64,000 bases of DNA, from assembly GCA_024741835.1 (NCBI GenBank), contig JAENRP010000084.1:99468-163467 (forward strand). Direction: 5' to 3'. A program made the position numbers and the translations under genes. Positions 46,606-57,426 of this stretch are shown piece by piece; the stretch's first letter is position 1, and each line of letters begins with the position of its first letter. Source of the stretch: Diplocarpon mali. Lineage: Eukaryota > Ascomycota > Leotiomycetes > Helotiales > Drepanopezizaceae. The notes under the pieces are model-generated. The model searched no databases. It was given only the letters and a program-made list of their open reading frames with translations, and had not been told where the DNA came from.

Positions 46606-49600
46606 ATGTCTAACTCTTTAAGCATCTTTAAGCCTCGCCTTAATACCTTTGCCTCTTGAGTAAAGTGGTTTAGTAAATATATATTCTTTGCTAAGCTCTA
46701 TAATATTACCATTTTTACTAATTTAAGACTCCTATTTAAGTTAATTATAGAGACTAAGCCTTAAGCTCCCTTTATATAAGAGCTTAAGGAACTAGAAATA
46801 GCTAACCTCTGCGTAATATACGCAAGGTTATATAAAGAGTATGCGGCGACTCTATCCGAATAGATTTACGCCCGCTTTCCCTTAAGAGATCCGTCAAAGG
46901 CTCCTCCTCCATAGGCTTCTTATAAGGATATTAAGGATGAATATAAAATCCTAATAAAGGAGTACCACTTGCGCAAGGAAACTTAGAAGACCTAACGCAA
47001 ATACTATAAGCTACTCTTAGAATAGGTCTTTAAGACTATCAATAGAACGCTCCTAGCTTCTGCGATAGCTTAAGTATAAATCCAAGCTAAGAAGCTCTCC
47101 TCCTTAATACCTAATAGAGACACTCCTATAAGTGGAACTACTACTAATAACCCGCATGCTAATTTAGTCAACTAGCAACTCTCACTCTAAGGCTTAGTAT
47201 CTATCTTAAAGCGTGATATTGCGCCTTTTAATAAGGCTATTCAATCTTAAACGAGGCTTTAATACTATAACGTACTATACTAAGGCAAAACTAGGAGAAC
47301 CAATACTTAGCAGTAGATCCAGGAGTAGTAGGAGGCGTACCGCCTAGTAGAGTAATATAGTCTTCCTAAGATCAAAGGGAGACTAGGAGTTACTGACTTT
47401 TTAGACTTAGTTATAATGAAGATTAATCTAAGTTAAGCGACTCGCTTAAAGGAGGAAATTATTACTAATAAGCAGATAAGAACCTTATACAAGTACAACC
47501 TAATGCAGCTAAGCCGCGCCTTAGTAGGCATTGAATCTAATAAAGCGATCGATAATAAAGGGCTAGCAGTTTTTACTACTTAAGAGTCTCTCTTAAATGC
47601 CGAAACCCCTTTGCAAGCTCTAGCGAGCAGCTCCCGAAATCGCTCCATAAGCTCTAGGAGGGAGATTAGGCCTAAGTGCCCTTGTAAAGGCTTTAAAAAT
47701 CACTATTGAAAGCCCTAGGACTATCGGAAACTGTTATATACTATAGATAGGCGTAAGGAAAATATAAAGGTTCTCCTCTTGCAAGAGGAGGTCCTATGAA
47801 TACGAAAGGCTTTAAACGCAAGAGACTAGTTCAAGGGTCTTTAAGCATAGCTTAAGGAGAATGACATTGCGGTAATAGCGATTGACAAATTCAAGGGAAA
47901 GGCTTTAGCCTTTAGGGAGGACGGTTCAAGCAGTAAAAGGGAGAACTCACTAGTCTTTATAGTAATAGATCCCTTTGCCTTTAACGCTTTTGAAGAATCG
48001 TTCAATATCTACTACCTCTTTAAGCTAGAACGCCACCTGCTCTCCTTAAGTATGCTCTTTAATAATTGCGCAGCTACTTATATTATTAATTCGAAGGATT
48101 TACTTATCGCAAGCACCTTCAAGCCTTCTAGCGACTCGCAGTAATATATTAAAGCAAGTACCTTAAGACTCCTAATCATTAGGAGAGGTGATAGATATAT
48201 AGCAGACTCTCTTTTATAGTATAATAGCTCTCTTATAAGGATAACGCTTTACAATATTGCTATTATAAAGGAGTTTACTACTAATATTATCTTAGAGAGG
48301 CTCCTTGCAGATAAGGGTTTTTAGTACTCTAAGGTAGACCTCACTTTGCGCTCTAAGAGCATTAGAGATTCTATAAAGCGAGCTTAGTTAGAGTATTGCT
48401 ATAATCTCGTTTTCTTTAAATATAAGCCTATTAACTATTTGGATCTTCTAAATATGCTTTAATATGACTTCTTTGCCTTAATAGCGTTCTCCATAGCTAA
48501 GACGACGCTCTATAATAGGTTTTAGTCTAACTATGTACCTATTAGGGTGCAGGATGATAATGCGTATACTTAGCACCTTTGCGCTAGCCACCTAGGCGCA
48601 AAGGCTCTTTAAGCGCTAGTCAAGTGCGCTAAGGGAGTGAAGATCAAAGGAATATAAAGGCTAAAGTGCCCTATATACGCAATAGCGTCTGCTAGGCAAG
48701 TTATTTCTCGCGCTACCTTTAAGAACCGATCTTTAAGGCCCTTCTTTAGGATCTCCTAGGATCTCTTTGACTTTTTAAACAACTTATATAATAGTTGCTT
48801 ATAGGTTCTTTTAATTAAGGACAAGTATAGTAGTATACTCTAGACGTTCCTATTAAGATCGAAGGGCAAAGACGTAGTTATAGAGGTCCTTTAGGCCTTT
48901 AAAGCATAGGTAAAACGCTAATATAGGCTTTCTATTTGCAAGATTAGATAAGATAATAATACTTTAGTAATCTCCCTAAGGGAAGACTCTCTTATAAAGT
49001 ACCAGAGATAGGTAAAAGAGGAGGGAATCGATTTAGAGCTTACTCCCGCTTATATATACTAACCTAATGGAGGCGCAGAGCGAGTAGGAAGGGAGTTGAT
49101 TAAACGCTTTATTAAAATGAGGATCTATACTAGGCTTTTAGCGAGCCTTTGGCCGGAGGTTATAAAGGCTGCTATATACCTTTATAATATCTCCCTACTC
49201 GCTAGGAAGAAGATGATCTTATTAAGCAAGGCTCTCTATAGTTAGTTTAAGCAGTATTTTCGATTTTATAAGCCGCTACTTATTAAGCAGATGATAGTAA
49301 GCTTAAAGCTTAACTAGAGTTGCGTTTATATATATAGCGCTTGCGCATACCCTTTAATTAAGGAAAGGGAGGCGGGAAGGGACCGCCGAACCTTTAAAAT
49401 TGAATTACAAAGGCACTTAAGTTACTTAGTTAGATATATTACCTCTAATATTTATAGAATCTAGATTCCTATACTCTAGCGAGTAATAACAACTTATAAT
49501 ATCGAATTCGACAAGTCTCTCTTCTATAGTCCAGAAGCTAAGCGCGCAAACCTTATATTACGCTAGGAACTTAAGACAACCCTCTAATTAATCGGAGAGG

Positions 49601-52119
49601 GAGAGGGAGCTTAGGACGCTAAGTTCAAAGGCATTTTTAAGAAATTAGAGCTTATTATAAGGCCGAACGCAATTGCTATAAAAGAAGCCGCTATATAGGA
49701 AGAGCCTGCATCGCAAACCGACGCTGCTCTATAGCCTTTAACTAATGATATAAAAGGCCTTAACTTAAATCTAAATTCTCTAAGAGACCCGCTTAGAAAC
49801 TTAAGGGTAAAAGCAAGCGAACTAAAAGCTACTTCGCCAGTCTTTAAGAAGGCAAATAGCAACTAGAGCTTAAGGGTAATGATTCCTTATAAAGGCCCTA
49901 CTGAAGAAGGAACTATAGACGACTCTAAAGGAGTCTCTAAAGACGAGTTTTATAAAGCGATCGGTAGATCTTTAGCCGCTATTCTATATAAGAATAGAAA
50001 TAGCTTAAGGGCTTTAAGATAAAGTCTTTAATTATAAAGGTAGGCCTTAGTAAACTCTAATAGAAGGCTAGAGGTACTACTGCTAAGATTTAGGAGGAGC
50101 TCTAATAGTCTTATAAAAAGCGACTTAATAAAAGGAGTAGGCCTTAATAATACAATACCTTAAGTTATAATACTAGCTTAAAGACTATAGGCTTAGGAGA
50201 TAGAGCTACCTAGACTCTTAGAAGAACCTCTAGTAATAATAAAAATAGAGGAGAAGACCTATAGAAAAAAGCATAAGGAGGAACTCCCTCTTCTTAGGCA
50301 AAAGAGGATAAGACGCTTAAGTGTTAAGCAATAGGAGACTTTAAAAGTGTATGCTATCGCTTTAAAGCATATGCTCTCTTAAAGTAATATTGATTTACCC
50401 TACTCCTTATATACGCAGGAGTTTGTATTAACCTTTTAAGTGAATAAATAGATAAGGGAGGATAAGAAGGACTATTTGACAGTTTATGCAATTATTAAAG
50501 CTGCAGTTAATAGTTAGGCAAAGGATAGAGCGCAATCTCTTAACCGCCTATAGCACTAAGGCTCTCTACTAAAGCCTTCGAAAGGATGGCTAGACCTAGA
50601 GAAGTACCCTTTTAGCAAACGATTTAAGGAAGGAGGGCACTAGGAGATTAGGAATTTAGAATCTCAAAGTTACTAGAGAATCGTACAAAGGGATTACTTA
50701 AAGCCCTTGCTAATACTATTGAAATGGGTTTTTACCTATAAGGTTAATAGCTCTAGTAAGCTTTTAAAGTGCTGATCACAGCTAGTTGTATAAGAGGATC
50801 TTTAAGATAAAGCTTCAATTTTCTCAACCTACGCAGCTATACTTATAGTAAGGTCTTTCAAGGTACTAATAGCGCTTACTATATACTTTAATATAAAAGT
50901 AAAGCAGTTCGATATTATCAATGCATTTATTAACGCTTTTAAAGACCTAAGAAGTGCTCTAGTCATATGCTTCCTACTAAATGGCTTTAAGCGCCTTAGT
51001 ATAGTAGTAGAACTGGACCGCGCGCTCTATAGGCTAAAAGACTCTTTAGTGCTATAGTATAGGAACTTTGCAAGAACGCTTAAGGGCCTTTAACTTAAGC
51101 TATTAGGCGAGGAGCCTTGTATTTTTATAATAAAGGATTATATAGTCTTTATAGCATTTTATATCGACGATATTTAAGTATTATATAAGGCCTCTAACCT
51201 AAATTGGGCGACTCGTCTGATTAAAGACCTAAAGAGGGCGTACGAGCTTACTATTATAAGAGATATCTCCTAGTTCCTTAGAGTAAGGATTATTTAAGAT
51301 AAGAAGGCAAAGAGGATCTCCTTAGTTTATAATACCTATATTAAGAAGATCACTTAAAAGTTTAGAGCTAATATAAGGAGAGTGCCTAATACTTTACTAC
51401 TAAAGAAGGAGTTTGTTAAGAACTTAAGGCAAGCTTCTTTAGAAAAGGTAAAGGAGTACTAAGAGAAAATAGGCTCTATTCTTTATATAGCAATTATAAT
51501 ACGCCTAGACATTACGTTCGCAGCCTTCTAATTGTCTTTCTTCTTAATTAATCTAAGCTTTAAGTACCTCTTAGCCGCGGACTAAACGCTTTAATACTTA
51601 TATAGCACGCGCTTCTTAGGAATTGCCTATAGCTTTAAGGCCAGGGAATACCAACTGGTCGCGTCTTTAGATGCTTCTTTTAGAGATAACTAAGAGACCC
51701 GCAGATCCTCCTAAGGATACGTCTTCTTCCTATTTAAAGGACCGATTATTTGGAAAGCGAATCGCTAAGCGACTATTACGCTTTCCTCTACTAAAGCAGA
51801 ACTCTATAGCATAGTTTCTATTGCGAAGGAGATAATAGCTATAAAACGCCTCTTTAAGGAGATTCGCATAGACTCCCTCTTTAAATAGAATATATATTAT
51901 AATAACTAATAAACGATTCGGCTAATTATTATAGAGAACAAGAAGATTAAGACAAGCCTTTAATATATTAAAATCAGTAATATATAGATCCGCTAAGAGT
52001 ATTAGAAAGGAAGCTTCTAGATAATCTACCTCCCTACTAAGGAGATATACGCAAATAGGCTTACTAAGAACCTAGACCGCCAGAAGTTTAAAAGCTTCAT
52101 TCGTTTATTAAACCTCTAG
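46606..52119 (+). pseudogene. Copia D gag-pol polyprotein (RIP-inactivated)
   Basis: Plus-strand frame from the Met at 46,606. Gag ends in a knuckle-like KCPC.GFKNHY (47,670). Protease core LFNNCAATYIINSKDLL near 48,060 corresponds to the copia DSGAT..I box with the Asp lost. Integrase has PNGGAERVGRELIKRFIKMR (49,060-49,120). Reverse transcriptase has FKVLIALTIYFNIKVKQFDI and YIDDI (50,860-51,175), and RNase H has ATITLSSTKAELYSIVSIAK (51,770-51,830). It ends at 52,119. Many internal TAA/TAG codons at Gln positions make it non-functional. Confidence 0.82.
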
Positions 52120-53362
52120 AGCTTTTAAATAATTGTTTAATAACTCGCACTTGCTAGCAAGTAGTTACTTATTACTAAGAGACTTATACTTACAAGCTCC
52201 TACTCTCTTATAATCATATTCATTTGTTTTCTCTTATAAAGCGTACTATAGAAGCTTCTCCTTTTCTAAAAATATAAGAATAAGTAATGTTCTTAAGCTG
52301 CTATTGCAAGGCGCGACCTTTCCTCAGATCCTCCTAGCTAGGGCCAGGAGCCGCAAAGCCATAGTTATAAGCTCTGCACGGATCTCCTCTTAAGAGAGGC
52401 CTAGAGGCACTCCCTTGGCCAGAGGCCTGCCGGCGAATATACTAGCGATAGCAGGGGCGAAGGCGGGAGGTGCGGCAGGGGCGGCGGCGAAGGCAGGAGC
52501 GGCGATGGCAAGGGCCGGGGAGACGAAAGGAGATATAAAGGGGTCAGCAGCGGCAGCAGCAGGGATAGGAGTGGCGGCGGTAGCAAGCGGGGGAAATAGG
52601 GCGGCAGAAGATAGGCCGGCGGCAAACGCAAATAGGATACTAGGAGCAAAGGAGGCAGCAGTACTACTACTTGCAAAAGTAGCAGGCCCTCCTAGCACTA
52701 GGGTCTAATCGCTCCTATCTTTTAAAAATCAGCCTAGAACTTAATAAGACTTAATAAGACGTACTATAGAAGCTCTAAAGCGCACCCTTTACTACATTTA
52801 GTAGTAGCGCCACCTCCTCCTTAAAGGCGCCGCAGGCGCAGGCCGATATAATAGCCTCCTAGGAGGCGAGGAGAGGTCCGCTAGCCTGCTAGCAGCTATT
52901 GCTTAGTACTATATAATAAATGTAACGCGCACTAAAGGTGCTATTAAAGCACTAACAATTGAGATTGCTAGTGCTCTTATATGCAATATAACGCACGCAC
53001 GCGTTATTGCGCTCTATTATAGGCTTAAGTATACGGCGCGTAGCAAAGGCGGGGCTCTTAGGTAGCAGCGGCAGCGGTAAGGGCGGCGGCAGCAGCAGGG
53101 ATAGCGGTAGCGGCTTATTACCTAGCAGGCGCTAAGAGGACTAGGATAGGGTTCCAGCTCCTATAGGAGCGCTAGCGACCTAGCGCAAAGTTAGTATAAT
53201 GCAAGGTATAAGGACTCTAAGGGTCTTACTTTGCAGGGGCGGCTAGGGCTATAATAAGCAGGAGTTCCTTCTATATTTAAAATTATTAGTATAAAGACGA
53301 TATTTTGAATAATAAAGGAGGGTTGTTTTTAAAAGAAGGGAAGGAGAACCTCTATAATAGAA
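52120..53362 (-). other. Non-pol tail of copia D with an un-RIPed GC-rich island
   Basis: The stretch between pol and the 3' LTR. From 52,410 to 52,700 and again at 53,080-53,170 the sequence is GC-rich, rich in GCA/GCG/GGC triplets, and keeps many CpA sites, unlike everything around it. Both strands are open there; the minus-strand frame (52,390-52,698) would give an Ala/Pro-rich product. A minus-strand ORF antisense to D would parallel the situation in B and E, but the low complexity prevents a firm call. Confidence 0.4.
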
Positions 53363-53447
53363 TGTCGTGCATAATACCGCTCGGCCAAAATGTGAATCCA
53401 CACCTTAGGGCGCGTACTAGCATATTTAGCCTATTTTCTGCATAATA
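53363..53447 (-). repeat. TRIM LTR, left (3' in element orientation)
   Basis: 85 bp, TGTCGTGCATAATACC... to ...TTCTGCATAATA. It differs from the right copy at three sites, all explained by CpA to TpA changes. Confidence 0.85.
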
Positions 53448-53774
53448 CACCCCCTAGGTCGCCGGAAGAATAGTTTTTCCAGCGGCCTAAGTACTAGCCC
53501 AGTCTGTAGTAGCGTAGATGTGGCGCACAGACCGCTAAGCTAGCAGGGAATAGGTGGTCGGAAGGGCCGGAAGACCGCAGTTTCCTTCGGCCATACGTCG
53601 GACGGCCATCGGACGTCTTTTTACTCAAACCTATCGAAACTTCTGTCGATACAGCTGTCGAAACCGAGTATGATCATTGCCGAGAATTTGGAAAATCGGC
53701 GACCGGTAGAACTTCGAAGCGAAAGAAACGTCGGCTAAACCTCGCGCAAGAGGAATGCGAAAAGAATTATCGCT

Positions 53775-53794
53775 GCGCTCACAGGGCTCATAAC
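53775..53794 (-). other. Primer-binding site of the TRIM (half tRNA-iMet type)
   Basis: The + strand reads ...CAGGGCTCATAAC up to the LTR. CAGGGCTCATAAC is found in the anticodon arm of initiator tRNA-Met (CAT anticodon), so the minus strand is a perfect 13-base complement. Priming by an internal or half tRNA-iMet is known for Drosophila copia. Confidence 0.65.
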
Positions 53795-53879
53795 TGTCGT
53801 GTATAATACCGCTCGGCCAAAATGTGAATCCACACCTTAGGGCGCGTACTAGCATATTTAGCCTATTTTCTGCACAACA
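53795..53879 (-). repeat. TRIM LTR, right (5' in element orientation)
   Basis: 85 bp, TGTCGTGTATAATACC... to ...TTCTGCACAACA, followed by target duplication TAGAA. Confidence 0.85.
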
Positions 53880-54098
53880 TAGAAATACTCTATAGGAAGC
53901 CTAATAGAGCACTAGCGTAGAATCGCGAAGATTCCTAAGCGCGCTTATTGCTTATAGCAACCCTTCTCATTTTAAAAGGAACGACCTTTAAAGGGGTAAT
54001 ATATAAGATAGAGCCTCTTTTCTTTATAATTGCTATTCTTTCTTTTATTTTATCTATATAGCTAAGCGATTCTAAGAGCATCGCCTAACTAAGGGGTA

Positions 54099-54296
54099 TG
54101 TCATATAGAATAGGCGGAGTCTCTACTTATTCTAAAGACCCTCTACGTGACTCCTACTAAGTCATAGACTCTCCCTTTTCTTTCTAAAGTCTCCTTACCA
54201 TATATATATTAGATAATAATATAATCAATCATCTTCATCCATATTAGCGAGCCTCTTAAGCGACCTAATGAAGGCCCTTTAGCCGACCGCACCACA
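54099..54296 (+). repeat. 3' LTR of copia D
   Basis: 198 bp, TGTCATATAGAATAGG... to ...CCGCACCACA, preceded by AAGGGGTA (54,091-54,098) and followed by target duplication CTTTA. Confidence 0.92.
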
Positions 54297-55738
54297 CTTT
54301 AGCTAGCGTATTTTAGTAAAAAGGGGTAGTTGGCTTTAAGGCTGGTTACCTAGAAACTCAAGTGGTACTTCTAGCGCTCGGACCGCAAGCGGTCTTATTA
54401 AAGAGCGAATCAAATATCTTCTAATATAATACTAAAGTCGCCTTACTTTTAGTCGAAGGGTTAAGAAGTTGATTGCTTTAGCGTTCGGCATCAAGGGCAT
54501 TTAATTAGTTAACTATAATAGTATAGTCCTTTCCTTAAGAGGCCTTAGCTAAGGCGTAAGTAGCTCTAAGCTAAAGGGTAATCTTATTCTATATAAAGAA
54601 GAACTACTTAAATCTTAAGACCTCTCCTTAGATTGCAGTAGATTAGAATCAGGCTTGAAACTAAGGGAAAGTTTCTTTAAAATAACCGGCTTCCCTTATA
54701 TAAAGGTAGTAGAAAGTAGATTAGAATAGGTCTACCTCTTAGCTAATTAAAAAGTAACTACTTAATAGTTTTACTATTTTCTAATAGTTTTAAAAGGGGT
54801 TAGTCTTTAAGAGGTACTAGGGTTCGAGGTACGTTTAGGCTTATCTTATAGTAGATCCTTAAATAAGGGCTTAGCAAGCTTGCTTATTCGAATATAAGTC
54901 GGCGTTGACTTGCAATCGGTTTTAGACTAAAGCTAACTACTACTTATATATTAAAGAGGTTCTATTATTAAAGGGGGTAATCTTTTCAATTAGCTGAATT
55001 TTTAGCTATTTCGTATCTGTATCGACTTTTAAAAGAGGCTAGGTCTTGCTTTATTAAAGGTAGGTAGATTCTCGCTTAATAGTCTAATATACGCGCAAAG
55101 CCGTTTCTTAGCTTTAATAAGCTAGGGTCTTTAAGCTAAAGATCGCCTAGGCAATCCTACTAATCTCGCTTTGCAATTATCAATTAGATTGATCTTAGCA
55201 TTATAAGGATTCCTTTAAACCTAAGACTGTTTCTTATAAGACATTCGGGTTCGAAAAGTCTTGTTTATCTTAGTTAACTTAGCTATAGCGTTATAGTCTT
55301 TTGCCCTTGGCAGCAAAGGAAGGTCCAGCCCTAGGAGCTAGGGTTAAGGTACTCCTTATAAAAGCTGGTTCCCCGAACGAACCAGGTATATTCCGTATTT
55401 GCTAACTTCCGGCTAATAGGGAATTCATTTTACCGATTTTGGTTTCGGTAGGGATTCGGTTAAAAAAAGGGATTCTATAGAAAAAGGGTTCCGATAGCGT
55501 AGTGCTCTCCTAACTTCTGCTTATAGTACTTCTATAAAAGGAGTGGTTAAGGAAATCCGGCTAATGAAAGCGTTCCTCGATTATACTAGTTAATAAACTA
55601 TACTTAAGCTCCTAGTTTGTCTAAGAGATCTTTAGGATCTTAATTCTATTAAAAGTCGAAACAACCGCAAATCAATTTTTAAAAGGGGTAGGATATTATT
55701 AAAAGCCGTCCTTAGTAGAGAGGAACTTCTTCGTTTAA
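54297..55738 (-). pseudogene. Gypsy B: leader and gag N-terminal part
   Basis: Minus-strand region between B's 5' LTR and the D insertion. It has the position of gag and, near the D insertion, a frame (TLAKASSP) that continues into the zinc knuckle on the other side of D. The rest is heavily mutated and I cannot mark the start codon. Confidence 0.5.
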
Positions 55739-56045
55739 TATAATAATATAAAACCGCCGAAGTGCGAGATCAAGTATAAGAGTAAGAAGTGGTACAAAAG
55801 GCGTATTCTATAGGTTTAATACAAAAGAAACGAAGAAGTTAGAGAACCCTCCCTATAGGAGAGCCCTTCTCCCTTATATATATAAGTAGCTTAAGGCTCT
55901 TTGCCTATTTATATAATATTATATAAGAATATCCTTTTGCACCTTCGAGGTCGATTCGAAATAACCCTATATCGAATCGAGATTGCAAAACCTTAAAACG
56001 CTGTACTCCTAGGTAATTGAACCAGTTGGGGGTGCAGCTATTACA
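55739..56045 (-). repeat. LTR of gypsy B (5' LTR in element orientation)
   Basis: 307 bp, TATAATAATATAAAACCGCC... to ...GTGCAGCTATTACA, followed by target duplication AAGGA (56,046-56,050). Confidence 0.93.
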
Positions 56046-57403
56046 AAGGATAGGCTAAAGCAAGGTATTCTTGAGTTCTATAATAGCCCTTATAGGAATA
56101 AATAGTTCCTAATTGTTAAGAAAGAGAAGGGAACTTATAGACTAATAATAGCAATAGTAAAGATGAATTAAGTAATAATTAAAGATGCTAACGTTCCTTT
56201 AAATATAGATAAGTTCTTAAATGAATTTATAAGATTAACCTATAGCTCTCTTATTAACTTCTTCTTTAAATATAACCAATTTATTCTTAATATTAAATCA
56301 AAAGATATAATAGTAATTTAAACCCCTCTTAGGCTACTTTAAATGATAAGATTACCTTAAGGGGCTATAAATTCGATCGCTTAATTTATCTAAGTAATCT
56401 ATAAGATACTAGTGGATTATATACCTAATATTACGCTCCTTTATATAGATAATATAGGAGTAAAAGGATTAAAATTATTCTATAACTATAAAGAAGTTCT
56501 TCTTAATATATAATAATTTATAATAGAACACATTTAGAACTTAGACTAAGTGCTTATACAATTCGAAAGGGTAAGAGCAATAGTTAGTTTAAAGTTATAA
56601 TACTATCTTCTATTAATGGAAATTGTTAGTTTTATTACTGATTCTAATGGCCGAAGTCCTTAAAGGGCTAAAGTACTTAAAATCGATAAATAGAAGAGGT
56701 ATAATAATATAGCAGAAGCTCGCGCGTTTATTAGTATTATAGTATACTATTGCATTTAGATTAAGGATTTTACTAAAAAGGCAGTACCTATTTACGCCTT
56801 ATTTTAAAAAGGGGCTGAGTTTTAATAGGAGGAACCTTAAATAGAAGCTATAAAACAACTAAAGTAAGCGTTGCTTAAAGCGCTATATCTAATTAAAATA
56901 GACTATAGAGCCGACGCTAGGCCAATTATACTAATAGTTAATACAAGCTTAATTAGATAGGGTACTATCCTTTAATAAGCTAATAGCTAATAGAAAAGAT
57001 ATCTAGCTCGCTTTAAAAGTAGTCTTTAGAATCTAATAGAAATAAAGTATAATACTATTAAATAGGAATGCAAAGGAGCCTTAAAAGCAATGAAAAAGAT
57101 AAGAAGCGACCTTTATAGCACTTACTTCATCTTTAAAACTAATGCTAAAGTGCTAGTAGAATAATTAAATAGAGCTGCAAGCGACCTATTAAGAGCCTTG
57201 CTAATAAAATAGATTGCTTAGATAAGACTAATGGACTTTGAAATTAAATATATTCTAGGAATAAAAAATACTATTGCCAACGGCCTTTTAAAAAGAACTC
57301 AGCCCTACCCCTTTAATTTAATTAAAGAAGATAAAATAGATATTAATAAGTAGGTAGAAAACAAAGTTGGTTATCTATTAATATATTGCCTTAAAGGGAT
57401 TCG

Positions 57404-57426
57404 ACTCGCAAGCCCGGCCTACGAAT
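57404..57426. repeat. 23-nt palindrome copy 11 (A, RNase H-integrase linker)
   Basis: Left arm ACTCGCAAGCC, central C, right arm GGCCTACGAAT. Read in a different phase from the others (RLASPAYES). Confidence 0.8.

Larger units (their letters stand above)
53363..53879 (-). mobile_element. TRIM-like miniature LTR retrotransposon
   Basis: 517 bp with 85-bp terminal direct repeats (53,363-53,447 and 53,795-53,879) and a perfect target duplication TAGAA (53,358-53,362; 53,880-53,884). On the minus strand it begins TGTTGTGCAGAA, the same 12 bases that begin the LTR of copia D. It has a primer-binding site GTTATGAGCCCTGTGAGC directly after the 5' LTR and a polypurine tract AGGGGGTG directly before the 3' LTR. 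It contains no pol. The interior has normal base composition with CpA sites kept. It is probably mobilised by copia proteins such as those of the D family. Confidence 0.8.
46203..54296 (+). mobile_element. Copia element D, plus strand, carrying a TRIM
   Basis: 8,094 bp including the TRIM at 53,363. It has 198-bp LTRs (46,203-46,400; 54,099-54,296), perfect target duplication CTTTA, a primer-binding site after the 5' LTR and AAGGGGTA before the 3' LTR. It lies in the gag of gypsy B. Removing D and one CTTTA restores the B frame ...FYQNTLAKASSP... (TAA read as Gln) on the minus strand. About 2 kb between pol and the 3' LTR is not pol. Confidence 0.92.
26782..56045 (-). mobile_element. Gypsy element B, minus strand, with three nested insertions
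   Basis: Bounded by 307-bp LTRs (26,782-27,088 and 55,739-56,045) and flanked by a perfect 5-bp duplication AAGGA. Without the nested elements E, C1 and D and their duplications it would be about 7.6 kb. Order on the minus strand: 5' LTR, gag (54,297-55,738), zinc knuckle, protease and start of reverse transcriptase (46,202-44,523), rest of reverse transcriptase, RNase H and integrase (38,950 to about 36,700), then an antisense ORF, polypurine tract and 3' LTR. It is inserted in the reverse transcriptase frame of gypsy A, whose two halves rejoin exactly as ...EILKD/RLKQG.... Confidence 0.92.

Noticed and set aside
53782..53794. CAGGGCTCATAAC as part of a tRNA-Met gene
   Set aside because: Only the anticodon-arm segment is present and it abuts an LTR, so a primer-binding site explains it better.
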